From contig PLWQ01000009.1 in assembly GCA_003165595.1 (NCBI GenBank), positions 79,516-143,515 on the forward strand: 64,000 nt of DNA, read 5' to 3'. The notes under the pieces were generated by a model, which saw only the letters and a list, made by a program, of their open reading frames with translations, ran no database searches and was not told the DNA's origin. Within the stretch, counting starts at the first letter, position 1; every line of letters starts with the position of its first letter. Shown here piece by piece: positions 53,549 through 62,099 of this stretch. The DNA comes from Fibrobacterota bacterium. GTDB lineage: Bacteria; Fibrobacterota; Chitinivibrionia; Chitinivibrionales; FEN-1185. The translations under genes and the position numbers were made by a program.

Positions 53549-53989
53549 AATTAATGGGCGACCGGAACCGTGGTGAAGCAGGCGGCGTTCCATTGACCGC
53601 TTGTGCGAACCCGGCTTCTGTTGTTTTGTTTTTCTTCCGCCATCAGCGCCGCCCACTTGGCCGAGGGTTTGGCCCGCTCGTGCTGTCCGAGCCCGGCATC
53701 TTTGTTCAGATACTACAATTGTCCTGCCGGGTGAGTTCACGAGCGGCCCGCAGGCCGAGGGATCAGGCGGCGCTGCAGGCGCGGCGCGGATTCCAAAAGG
53801 TGCTCGCTGCAGAGCACCTTTGGTCAGGGTTCGGGGCAGACTGCCCCGACTCATACTTTGGCTACCGAAACCGTCTTGAAGCAGGCGGAATTGATTGCAG
53901 TGGACATCGCGAACGAGAAGTAGGCTGTCGAAAGGCGCACAGATTCGTCATTTGTGGTTTTGCAAAGAATAAAAAGAAGAGAGTTGATT
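53549..53989. repeat. Repeat island with ~170-bp family copy R3
   Basis: No gene is seen. Positions 53631-53790 are copy R3 (CTTCCGCCATCAGCGCCGCC, GAGCCCGGCATCTTTGTT, CTACAATTGTCCTGCCGGGT, GCGCTGCAGGCGCGGCG). A stretch around 53800-53860 (GGTTCGGGGCAGACTGCCCC) is also of repeat type. Confidence 0.7.
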
Positions 53990-54520
53990 ATGCGGAGCAA
54001 ACCTGAAAAGAAAATCGTTATAATTGCCGGTCCAAACGGGTCTGGAAAGACGACATTCGCTCGCGAGTACCTGCCATACGAAGCCGGTTGTCCAGTATTT
54101 GTAAATGCCGATTTGATCGCCGCAGGGCTGGAGCCATTCCGTCCTGAACTGGCCGCGATTCGCGCCGGACGCTTGATGCTGAAAGAAATACAAGAGCATG
54201 TGCGCAAAGGCGAAAGTTTTTCTTTTGAAACGACATTGAGCGGGTTGCTCTATTCTCGCCTTATTCCGGTATGGCGGAAACGTGGGTATAACGTCAAGCT
54301 CATATTCTTGATGTTGCCGAATGTTGCATTTGCCATCGAGCGCGTTGCGGTTTGAGTTAAACAAGGTGGCCATTTCGTGCCGGTGGAAACTATTCGGCGT
54401 CGTTTCTCATCGGGTCAGAAAAATTTCAAGCATGTATACAGGCGAATTGTTGACGCATGGGCGGTTTATGACAATTCCGGTGAAGTTCCGAAACTAATCG
54501 AGGAGGGCACAAATAAATGA
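53990..54520 (+). pseudogene. Zeta-toxin-like kinase interrupted by one stop codon
   Basis: This is a zeta/AAA-type P-loop kinase: IIAGPNGSGKTTFAREYLP, FVNADLIAAGLEPFRPE, FSFETTLSG. The frame meets TGA at 54353-54355 after IERVAV, then continues open and in family register (VKQGGHFVPVETIRRRF, RRIVDAWAVYDNSGEVPKLI) to a second TGA at 54518. Loss of one Arg codon (CGA to TGA) would explain the stop. The Walker A and catalytic Asp remain, but the C-terminal segment is cut off. The ATG at 53990 follows AAGAAGAGAG. Its downstream partner overlaps the distal stop. Confidence 0.8.
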
Positions 54521-54696
54521 GATCAAAGAAAGTCAAAGATGCTGATCTGGCAAGAGTCAAGCCAGCCTTGCTTCGCGCGGCACAGCAGGCGCGCCGGACG
54601 GCTGCGGCGACGTTTACCCCGCTTGTGATATACAAGGACGGCAGGACGACAAAACTGGCGGTAGTGAAGGAAAAGCGTTCAAAATACGGTAAGTAG
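54517..54696 (+). CDS. 59-aa partner gene of the zeta-like kinase
   Basis: A small basic protein (DADLARVKPALLRAAQQAR, FTPLVIYKDGRTTKLAVVK) starts within the distal stop of the zeta gene (ATGA). Small proteins of this look follow zeta-like kinases in other bacteria, so it may be the antitoxin or a cofactor. No domain is assigned. The coupling suggests it was translated together with the intact kinase, so its expression may now be reduced. Confidence 0.6.
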   Translation: MRSKKVKDADLARVKPALLRAAQQARRTAAATFTPLVIYKDGRTTKLAVVKEKRSKYGK

Positions 54697-55752
54697 TCAT
54701 TGGCTGTTTGTCCTTGAATATCGACAGGTGGTGGCCGTTGTCCTATTCGAAAAGTTCGGCGAAAACGCCTCAATAGAGAAGAAGTTGAAAGTTGGCAGTT
54801 GACCGTTGACGGTCAACTAACCCTATCGATGATTCTGGAAGGGCGCAGTTTTAGCATTTCGTCATCAGCGCCGCCCCCGCGGCCGGAGGGTTGGTCCGCT
54901 CGTGCGGACTTGACTTGTATTGTTTTGTTTTCCTTCCCCCTCAGCGGCGCAGCCGCGGCCGGAGGAGGACGAGTCAAGCGAATCGCAACATCCTCTTTCT
55001 GGCATCTTGCTTTTCGCCATCAGCGACGGCCCTACGGCCTCCGGATTGGCCGCTCGTGCGAATTTGGCTTGTGTTGTTTTGCTTTTCTTCTTTCGCCATC
55101 AGCGACGCCCCATGGGACCGGCAGATTGGTCCGCTCGCGTCGTTCAAGGCCGGCATCTTTTGAGGATTTGGGAAAATGTCCTGCCGGACGCGTTCGCGAG
55201 CGGCCTGCCGGCTCATGGGTACCGGCGGCGCTGCAGGCGCGGCGTTCTTTGCTTACTTTCTTTCGCTGCAGAAAGAAAGTAAGTCTGGGTTCGGGAGTGA
55301 AGCTCCCGACTCAGTTTATTCCGGGGGTGCCGGGGGGCGACCCTCCCGGCTCTGTCTATTGGCAACCGAAACCATCCTAAAGCAGCCGGTGCTGATTGCG
55401 GCAGGGAAGTAGGCTGTCGTCGAGTTCCCTGTAACCGCGTGCTGCTTTCATTTCAACAATTGCCAAAATTCCTCTTGAATTCGGCTTCCATTTGAGATAA
55501 TATTAAGTTTAAGCTGCGGAAACTTAATACGTTATGAGGGGTTCGTCCGTTGTAAACAACGGATAAATTCCCGGCAGAAGCAACATTTTATTTGGATGAA
55601 CGAATTTACGCGATCAGGCAGACGCAGCCCTGTGACGTACCTTGGCTATAAATGCCCTCGCGTGTCCTGCAAAGAGAAGTGGTACAGGCCGTTATGATAG
55701 GAGAACTGAGGCGCCGGCCGCCCCGGCAACCCATTACCATACTGGAACACGC
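54697..55752. repeat. 1-kb repeat island before the GT35 gene
   Basis: No gene is seen. Positions 54840-54975 carry partial copies of the ~170-bp family, 54977-55245 a full copy (R4) with an internal duplication, and 55327-55352 the inverted 26-bp GAGCCGGGAGGG motif. The A/T-rich stretch 55440-55600 could hold a promoter for the GT35/enzyme I operon, but no clear -35/-10 pair was found. Confidence 0.65.
54977..55245 (+). repeat. ~170-bp family repeat, copy R4 (with internal duplication)
   Basis: It contains two consecutive CGCCATCAGCGACG starts, then AAGGCCGGCATCTTTTGAGG and TGTCCTGCCGGACGCGTTCG, ending GCTGCAGGCGCGGCG. It is nearly identical to R1 in inverted orientation; together they bracket about 8.8 kb. 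Confidence 0.75.
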
Positions 55753-58158
55753 ATGGATTCCATAGAACAGTCCTATCACAGATACCTCAGATACTTCCTT
55801 GCAAAGGATGATGCCACAGCCACGGTGTACGACAAATACCTGGCGCTTTCCTATGCGGTGCGAAGCGAGATGGTTGACCGCTGGATCGCGACGCAGGGAA
55901 CCTACAACGGCAAGGGGGTGCGGCGGGTATACTTTTTGTCAATGGAATACATCTTCGGCAAGAGTCTTCAGCAGAACATTCTAAGCCTTGACATGGAAGA
56001 TGGTGTGCGCGCGCTGGCGTCCCAGCTCGGGTTCAACATCGAAGAGATTTACGCGCAGGAGGACTCCTTTGATCTCGGCAACGGCGGCAAGGCTCGCCTC
56101 GCCGCGTGTCTGCAGGACGCTCTGGCAACCGCGGGGCTCCCCGCCATGGCCTACGGGCTCAGGTACGATTACGGACAATTCCGCCAGTCCATCGAGGGCG
56201 GGGTCCAGGTGGAAAGACCGTACGACTGGTTGCACAAGGGACATCCATGGGAAATAATCCGTCCGGAATATTCATGTGAAGTCAATTATTACGGGACCGC
56301 CGTGCCCGCGACAAATTCCAATGATCCGCTTGCAGGGGTATGGAAGGACGCCGAGCGGGTTTTGGCCGTGCCGTACGATTTTCCGGTGGCCGGCTTCAAG
56401 AACCGCACCGTCAATACCCTCAGGCTCTGGGTTGCAAGAGCGTCGGAGGAATTTCTCGGCGACTACGCGAACCATGGCGACTATCTTCGCGCCTGTGAAG
56501 ACAAGTCGCGATCGGGCACCATAACAAAAATACTCTTCCCGGAAGAAGACGTTCTCAGGGCCACCGAACTGCGGCTCAAGCAGCAATTCTTTCTCGCAAG
56601 TGCGTCGCTTCAGGACATTATCCGCCGCTTCAAACGAAACAATAGGAATATTCACACTCTGGCCGACAATGTCGTCATCCAACTGAGCGGGAGCAATTGC
56701 GCTTTGGCGGTTGCCGAACTTCTGCGTCTGCTCGTTGACGTCGAAAATGTTCCGTGGAAACAGGCCTGGAGCATTACGTCCCGGGTGTTCGCCTATACTA
56801 GCAACGCGGTTTCGCGCGAGCACCTGGAGGCGTGGCCCGTCTACCTGATAACACAGGTTTTCCCGCGCCACATGCAAATTATCTACGAAATCAACCAGGG
56901 CCACCTGGATGACGTGCGCACGAAGCAAGGTGACAACAACGACCTGATCCGCGACCTTTCTCTTATTGCGGAAGGTGAGGTGCGCCGCGTTAAACTGGGT
57001 CACCTGGCCATGCTCGGATCGTGTGTTGTCAACGGCGTTTCGGCTGCGCAAACCGAAATTCTTAAAAAATCCGTTTTTCCGGAATTCATGGTGATAGCTC
57101 CGGAAAAGTTTCAGACTAAGACCAATGGGATTTCTCACCGGCGGTGGCTCTTATGCGCAAACCGGCCGCTGGGCGATCTCATTAGCAGCGCCATCGGCGA
57201 GGGGTGGATAAAACAGCCGGAGCAATTGTCCAAACTCGAACCGATGGCCGCCGATTCCGCGTTCCTGGAGAAGATGGGAAAGGTGCGGCGTGTATCCAAA
57301 CAGTTGCTTGCCGAGTATATCAGGACCGCGACGGGCGTGTCGGTAAATCCGCACGCAATGTTCGATGTCCAATGCAAAAAGATTCACCAGTACAAGCGCC
57401 AGGTGTTGCACGTGCTTCTTGTGCTGGCGCGGTATCTTCGCATCAAAGGCGGGGAAGCGCCCGGGGCGAACCGCGTGCATATTTTTGCGGGTAAGGCGGC
57501 TCCCTCGGATCAGCTTGCCAAACAGATAATCTGTCTTATCAACGTTGCGGGTGAAATCGTCAATAACGATCCGCAGGTGAAAGACTCCATCAAAGTCGTC
57601 TTTCTTCCCGACTACGGGGTGAGCCTGGCGGAAAAGATCGTTCCGGCGGCCGACCTCTCCGAGCAGATTGCCACGCCGGGCCAGGAGGCAAGCGGCACGG
57701 GGAATGCGAAGTTCGCCGTGAACGGCAGCCTGCTCATGGCAAGCAAGAGCGGGTCGAATATGGAGATAGTCGATCGCGTGGGCGCGGAAAACGTTTTTGT
57801 GTTCGGCAGAAGCGCGCCGGAGCTTCCTTCTGTCAACCTGTATCAACCTTACGACCTTTTGTCGGCCAACGCCTCGCTCTCCGCGATATTCAAGTTCGTT
57901 CAAGGGCAGCTCGATCGTCTTTCTCCCACCGCGCTCTGCATTCGTCCGCTCCTGTCCACGCTCATGGATTCGGACCGCTACTTCGTTCTGCTGGATTTCG
58001 ACGACTATGTCCGGAAACAGGACGAGGCCGACGCACTGTTCGGGAATTCCAGGGAGTGGGCGAAAAGAGCTCTTGTGAATATCTCGCGCTGCGGCTATTT
58101 TTCCATTGACCGGACCGTCAGCCAGTACGCGACCGATATCTGGAAAGTAAAGCAGTAA
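55753..58158 (+). CDS. GT35 glycogen phosphorylase-fold protein with altered active site
   Basis: The 801-aa protein aligns end to end with glycogen/starch phosphorylases. The PLP site (K653 in EASGTGNAKF) and phosphate-side KKIHQYKRQ are kept. The glucose side is not: QLNDTHPALA is QLSGSNCALA (310-319), YTNHT is YTSNA (348-352), GNGGLGR is GNGGKAR (109-115), and TIGTLDGANVE is LMASKSGSNME. These replace residues equivalent to Asp339, His341 and His377 of the muscle enzyme. Normal phosphorolysis is unlikely. The ATG at 55753 starts the family fold. It is coupled to enzyme I by a TAATG overlap, so a regulatory or altered-substrate role is inferred. Confidence 0.85.
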   Translation: MDSIEQSYHRYLRYFLAKDDATATVYDKYLALSYAVRSEMVDRWIATQGTYNGKGVRRVYFLSMEYIFGKSLQQNILSLDMEDGVRALASQLGFNIEEIYAQEDSFDLGNGGKARLAACLQDALATAGLPAMAYGLRYDYGQFRQSIEGGVQVERPYDWLHKGHPWEIIRPEYSCEVNYYGTAVPATNSNDPLAGVWKDAERVLAVPYDFPVAGFKNRTVNTLRLWVARASEEFLGDYANHGDYLRACEDKSRSGTITKILFPEEDVLRATELRLKQQFFLASASLQDIIRRFKRNNRNIHTLADNVVIQLSGSNCALAVAELLRLLVDVENVPWKQAWSITSRVFAYTSNAVSREHLEAWPVYLITQVFPRHMQIIYEINQGHLDDVRTKQGDNNDLIRDLSLIAEGEVRRVKLGHLAMLGSCVVNGVSAAQTEILKKSVFPEFMVIAPEKFQTKTNGISHRRWLLCANRPLGDLISSAIGEGWIKQPEQLSKLEPMAADSAFLEKMGKVRRVSKQLLAEYIRTATGVSVNPHAMFDVQCKKIHQYKRQVLHVLLVLARYLRIKGGEAPGANRVHIFAGKAAPSDQLAKQIICLINVAGEIVNNDPQVKDSIKVVFLPDYGVSLAEKIVPAADLSEQIATPGQEASGTGNAKFAVNGSLLMASKSGSNMEIVDRVGAENVFVFGRSAPELPSVNLYQPYDLLSANASLSAIFKFVQGQLDRLSPTALCIRPLLSTLMDSDRYFVLLDFDDYVRKQDEADALFGNSREWAKRALVNISRCGYFSIDRTVSQYATDIWKVKQ

Positions 58159-59903
58159 TGAAGAAGGAAGAAAGGCTCACGGGCATCACCGTGGTGGGCG
58201 GCAAAGGCCTTGGGGCGGCGTATTTCGTCGGCCGCGGAATGGAGCAGCCGTCCGCGGTTTCCATATCGCGCCAGGACGTTGGCGATCAGATCATGCGGTT
58301 CAACGAGATCCGGGAAAAAGCAAAAAAAGACTACGCGCTTCTGGCCAAGAAATCCGATTCAACCGTTACGCCTTCCATCCTTCCCATTTACGAGCACATC
58401 CTCGATGATCCGTCGTTTATCGGCCAGGTGGTCGAAACCATTTCAACAAAGCTATACGACCTCGAAACTTCCATCCGTCTTGTGCTCAATGACCTTGTCA
58501 AGCGCTTCAACGGCGCGGACACGCCCTATCTCAAGGAGCGCAGCGGCGACATCGTGGAAGTGTGCGAGAAGCTCATTTCCTATTTGTACCAGGACGACGG
58601 GAGAGCCAAGGGATTCATGGAACCCGTGGTTCTCGTGGTTCTCAGGACATTCACGCCCTCAGATATTCTCTCCTACGACCGGACGATGATCCGGGCCGTC
58701 GTGAGCGCGAGCGGCGGCAAGACGTCCCATGCGGCTATTATCGCGCGCGCCTATTCGATTCCGGTGGTGTCGGGAGTAAGAGACATTCAAAAGAGCGTTT
58801 GTCCCGGGGATCAGCTGTACGTTGACGCCGACAAGGGAATCGTACACGTGCGGCCGAACCCGTCGGTGGTGAGCAAGATGCCCCAGAAACGGGCCTGGCA
58901 GGACGAGCTCGATAAGCTGCAGAACAAGTGGCAGCGCCCGGTTTACACACGCGATGGAATTCATATTGAAGTGCTCGCCAATGTCTCGCTTCCCGAAGAC
59001 GTTTCGGAGGCGAACCGGTTTGGCGCCGACGGCATCGGTCTCGTGCGCACGGAGTACTTGCTGTCGAACAGGAAGAGTTTCCCGGACGAGGATATGCAGC
59101 GCGCCTACTACGAACAGATCTTCGAGAATACCGGGGGCAAGCATTGCGTCATTAGGATCATGGATATCGGCGGGGACAAGGTGCCCGAGTTTTTCGACAT
59201 GCCCGCAGAGTTCAACCCCTTTATGGGATGGCGCGGAATAAGGATCCTGCTCGAACGGAAAGAGCTTTTCGAATCGCAGGTTTCCGCAATCATGAAGGCG
59301 GGGAAGAAACACGACTATTCCCTGATGGTTCCGATGGTGACAACGCTGCAGGAATGGCTGGAGGCGAAAAAAGTCATCGCGGCCGTTGCGGCGCGCTGCG
59401 GCGTGAAAATGCCGCAATGCGGAGTCCTGTTCGAGGTGCCGCTGGCGATTCTCGAAATGGATACGTTCATGAAAGAGATCGATTTCGCCGCGATAGGCAC
59501 CAACGATCTCATTCAGTACTTGAGCGCCGCCGATCGAAATAATTCAAAAGTGAACTATCTTTACAATCCAATAGAGCCCGCTTTTCTCAGGATAATCAAG
59601 AACGCGATGAATGTTTCAAAAGACAACGGCAAGCCGCTTTCCATTTGCGGCGAAATGGCCGGCAACGCGTTTCATTCCATTCTGCTTCTCGGTCTTGGCC
59701 TCAAACGGTTCAGCGTCATTCCCAGGGCTATTCCAATCATCAAGGAAATCGTTTCACGCGTGAGTTTCGCGGAGGCGGCCGAGAGTGTTTCTCACATAGA
59801 TTCCCTTGAATCCACGGAAGAAGTATCGAAGTGGCTCAAGAGCCTGCACAAGCGGCTCCTGGGAGAACTGCTGGAAAAACTGCCCCTTGTTGCGGAAGTG
59901 TAG
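58158..59903 (+). CDS. ptsI: PTS enzyme I (PEP-protein phosphotransferase)
   Basis: The 581-aa protein is a complete enzyme I: phospho-His H191 in SGGKTSHAAIIAR, GIGLVRTEYL, MDIGGDKVPEF, NPFMGWRGIR, FAAIGTNDLIQY and C497 in SICGEMAGN. It moves phosphate from PEP to HPr. No HPr, EIIA or sugar permease is near. There is no N-terminal GAF domain, so it is not PtsP. It overlaps the GT35-like gene by one base, suggesting the two proteins act together. The symbol reflects family only; it need not be the housekeeping enzyme I. Confidence 0.9.
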   Translation: MKKEERLTGITVVGGKGLGAAYFVGRGMEQPSAVSISRQDVGDQIMRFNEIREKAKKDYALLAKKSDSTVTPSILPIYEHILDDPSFIGQVVETISTKLYDLETSIRLVLNDLVKRFNGADTPYLKERSGDIVEVCEKLISYLYQDDGRAKGFMEPVVLVVLRTFTPSDILSYDRTMIRAVVSASGGKTSHAAIIARAYSIPVVSGVRDIQKSVCPGDQLYVDADKGIVHVRPNPSVVSKMPQKRAWQDELDKLQNKWQRPVYTRDGIHIEVLANVSLPEDVSEANRFGADGIGLVRTEYLLSNRKSFPDEDMQRAYYEQIFENTGGKHCVIRIMDIGGDKVPEFFDMPAEFNPFMGWRGIRILLERKELFESQVSAIMKAGKKHDYSLMVPMVTTLQEWLEAKKVIAAVAARCGVKMPQCGVLFEVPLAILEMDTFMKEIDFAAIGTNDLIQYLSAADRNNSKVNYLYNPIEPAFLRIIKNAMNVSKDNGKPLSICGEMAGNAFHSILLLGLGLKRFSVIPRAIPIIKEIVSRVSFAEAAESVSHIDSLESTEEVSKWLKSLHKRLLGELLEKLPLVAEV

Positions 59904-59923
59904 CCCCAGGGATCCTTTCTTTA

Positions 59924-60100
59924 GGGCACCTCTATTAATTCAGTGAAAATTGTTTTGCATGTGATTCCCGCGAAAGCAGGACCGCGACTTTGACCGCATA
60001 CGAATGGCGGGAGCAGAGGCTTCGCCAATCCATTTCCCCGAGCAGATCCCCGATCGGGTCGGGGATGACAGAACTTTCTTCCGAATTTCCAGAGGTCCCC
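59924..60100. mobile_element. MITE-like element, second complete copy
   Basis: The left end GGGCACCTCTATTAATTCA (59924-59942) and right end CGAATTTCCAGAGGTCCCC (60082-60100) match the ends of 37138-37401. TTTA flanks both sides, a likely 4-bp target duplication. The inside carries a GATCCCCGATCGGGTCGGGG hairpin and no gene. It separates the convergent ptsI and barrel-like genes. Confidence 0.65.
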
Positions 60101-60132
60101 TTTACGCAGGTTCCGGAGGGTCGCGCCTCGAT

Positions 60133-61044
60133 TTACAATCCAAGCAGGAGCGCCACCACCAACCGCTGTTTTGTGGCATCGTCAAACGAAAAGGCCCGCT
60201 CGAAGTCCACGGAAAGTCCCATGCTGTAGCACCGTTTCTTGATATAGAATGGCTGGCGGATGGAGATGCCCAGCATGTAGTGAAAGTAATATTCCACGTA
60301 CCCGCCACGGACATTGCCTCGTAAATTGGTGTAACCTATCACCGCATTATCGAGGCCGATGCCGGCCATCGGCGAATATTCGAATGGAATATTCTGAATT
60401 GTGAACGGTACGCCGAGGCGGATCTCATTGGTCGCGGTGATCAAGGCCATCAAGATTGCCGTGTCGTTGGGCACTGCCCAGTGGAACGTCGCTTTTGCGT
60501 GATAATAGAGCATGGCAAAAGGAATCTTGAGAGGAAACAGAAGGCCGACTGCGACACCGGAACCCCCCACGTCGAATTGCTGCAACTTTGTTTTTGACGA
60601 GAGATATTCGTTAAGCGCCACCTCAATCACCACAAGGCTTTCGTAGGAAAGGTGTTGGGGAGTTCGTATTACAGACGGGGCCTGGGACGTGTCGCGGCCC
60701 GCTTCCGGGCCAAGCAAGGAAAGAATCGAGTCCTTCCGCGCCGAGTCGGCAGGAGAAAGGGCAGCGGCTGCCGAATCGGGATTCTGGCCCGTGGTTGTCA
60801 TCAGCCCGTGCAGGGAGTCGTCGAGCGATTGTTGCCTGCTCGTGCTGCGCGCGCCCGGTTCCTGTGCGTTTTCGGCAGGAAGTTCAAGCCGGGGTTCGGT
60901 GCTGTCGCTTTCCATCTGGGCGTGCGCGCACGTAACGAGGGAAAATCCCAGGATCACCGAGACGAATGCGAATCGACCGGCAGTTGTAGCGCCGTTTGAT
61001 TCTCTTCTGAAGAACTGCCGAACCGCTGCACCGACGCGCATCAT
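60133..61044 (-). CDS. Exported outer-membrane-like protein, tandem paralogue 2
   Basis: The 303-aa protein has a signal peptide (ATTAGRFAFVSVILGFSLVTCAHAQ), a polar linker rich in Ser/Asp/Gln (about 45-125) and a C-terminal beta-rich domain (FDVGGSGVAVGLLFPLK, YYHAKATFHW, NEIRLGVPFTIQNIPFEYSPMAGIGLDNAVIGY, YYFHYMLGISIRQPFYIKKR). It ends in a hydrophobic strand, LVVALLLGL, like barrel proteins. The first of two adjacent ATGs (61044) is used, 8 bases after the upstream gene. It is paralogous to that gene. Family unknown. Confidence 0.7.
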   Translation of the reverse strand: MMRVGAAVRQFFRRESNGATTAGRFAFVSVILGFSLVTCAHAQMESDSTEPRLELPAENAQEPGARSTSRQQSLDDSLHGLMTTTGQNPDSAAAALSPADSARKDSILSLLGPEAGRDTSQAPSVIRTPQHLSYESLVVIEVALNEYLSSKTKLQQFDVGGSGVAVGLLFPLKIPFAMLYYHAKATFHWAVPNDTAILMALITATNEIRLGVPFTIQNIPFEYSPMAGIGLDNAVIGYTNLRGNVRGGYVEYYFHYMLGISIRQPFYIKKRCYSMGLSVDFERAFSFDDATKQRLVVALLLGL

Positions 61045-61052
61045 GTACCCCG

Positions 61053-61961
61053 TTAAATGCCCAGGAGAAGGCTTATTACCAAATGCTGCTTCGTATCTTC
61101 GTCCGCGATAAACGCACGTTCGAAGTCGGCGTTCAAACCTATCGAATAGAGACGTTCCTGATACACGAAAAGCTGGCGAATGCAGAGGCCCACCTCCCAA
61201 TGGAAATAATAGTGGGTTTCCAACCCAATGATGTTCCCGCTTTGCATGCCCGTAATGATCATCCCGTTGTTGTAGCCGATCCCCGCCGCGGGAAGAAACT
61301 GACAGGGAATCCCTCCAAGATAGAACGATTTCCCCACGCGGAGTTCGTTCGTTGCAGTAAAGTAGGTCACCGTTTTCTTGACATCGGAGACCGCTCCGTT
61401 GAATGACCCCCGTGCGTGATAGTACATCGACACGTACGAGAACCGCAGCGGGATAAGCACGCCCAGGGCAAAACCGGCCGGGTCTACCAGGTACTTCGTG
61501 AATTTCGCGTTGGATTTGGTATAGACGTTGGATCCGATCTCGATGACCCCGACGCCTTCATAGGGTTCTTTCGAACTGTATGCGGCGCCGGAGCTGTCCT
61601 TCACATAGTATTGACTGAAGAAGGTCTTCCAGAAACCCTGCTGGACGGCCGATGAATTTTGACTGTCTGCAGGTTGCTTTGCGGTCTTGACGCCGCCGGC
61701 TTGCGGAGCGGCAGTACCCGTCGCTAGCGTGTCTTTCCGGCGGTTCAGCAGCGAATCCATGTTGATTTCTGCGGCATGGGAAGCCGGAGCAAGTGACTTT
61801 GCGGTGTCGTTTTGCCGGTTCTTCACCGAATCAATAGTGATCTTCTGGCCTGTTGCCTCGGTGTCGGGCAGGGGAGCCAAAGATTCCTGGCAGAGGGCAC
61901 TTCCTGCAAGGATCGCTATTGTCAGGCAGGAGCACAGGACGCTCGATGTCGTTGCAGTCAT
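61053..61961 (-). CDS. Exported outer-membrane-like protein, tandem paralogue 1
   Basis: The 302-aa protein begins with a signal peptide (SSVLCSCLTIAILAGSALCQ), then a low-complexity linker with two related DS(V/L)xNRxxDT segments, and a C-terminal beta-rich domain matching the downstream paralogue (ALGVLIPLRFSYVSMYYHAR, NELRVGKSFYLGGIPCQFLPAAGIGYNNGMII, YYFHWEVGLCIRQLFVYQERLYSIGLNADFERAF). The ATG at 61961 is chosen because the signal peptide starts there. Function is unknown; a small barrel or periplasmic adaptor is possible. Confidence 0.7.
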   Translation of the reverse strand: MTATTSSVLCSCLTIAILAGSALCQESLAPLPDTEATGQKITIDSVKNRQNDTAKSLAPASHAAEINMDSLLNRRKDTLATGTAAPQAGGVKTAKQPADSQNSSAVQQGFWKTFFSQYYVKDSSGAAYSSKEPYEGVGVIEIGSNVYTKSNAKFTKYLVDPAGFALGVLIPLRFSYVSMYYHARGSFNGAVSDVKKTVTYFTATNELRVGKSFYLGGIPCQFLPAAGIGYNNGMIITGMQSGNIIGLETHYYFHWEVGLCIRQLFVYQERLYSIGLNADFERAFIADEDTKQHLVISLLLGI

Positions 61962-62099
61962 TCGTGGCTGTTCTTCCTGGTGAAGGTCTCTCAACGATAT
62001 AACTATTATCCATATCCGGGTGGAACTTTGTCAATTGTTTCGGCACAATGGGGCGCAGAGGGGTGAGGAGCGGCAAGACCATCAACCTGCGCGGCCCGG

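Noticed and set aside
54353-54355. Selenocysteine or recoded TGA in the zeta-like gene
   Set aside because: The expected residue in the family is Arg-like, TGA ends many other genes here, and no SECIS-like hairpin follows.
46016-55640. Integron cassette array
   Set aside because: The repeats between genes do not show recognisable attC core sites and no integrase gene is in the window; similarity is limited to gene-repeat alternation.
55642-55752. N-terminal extension of the GT35 protein
   Set aside because: The 37 extra residues do not match the family, and the fold begins at the ATG at 55753.
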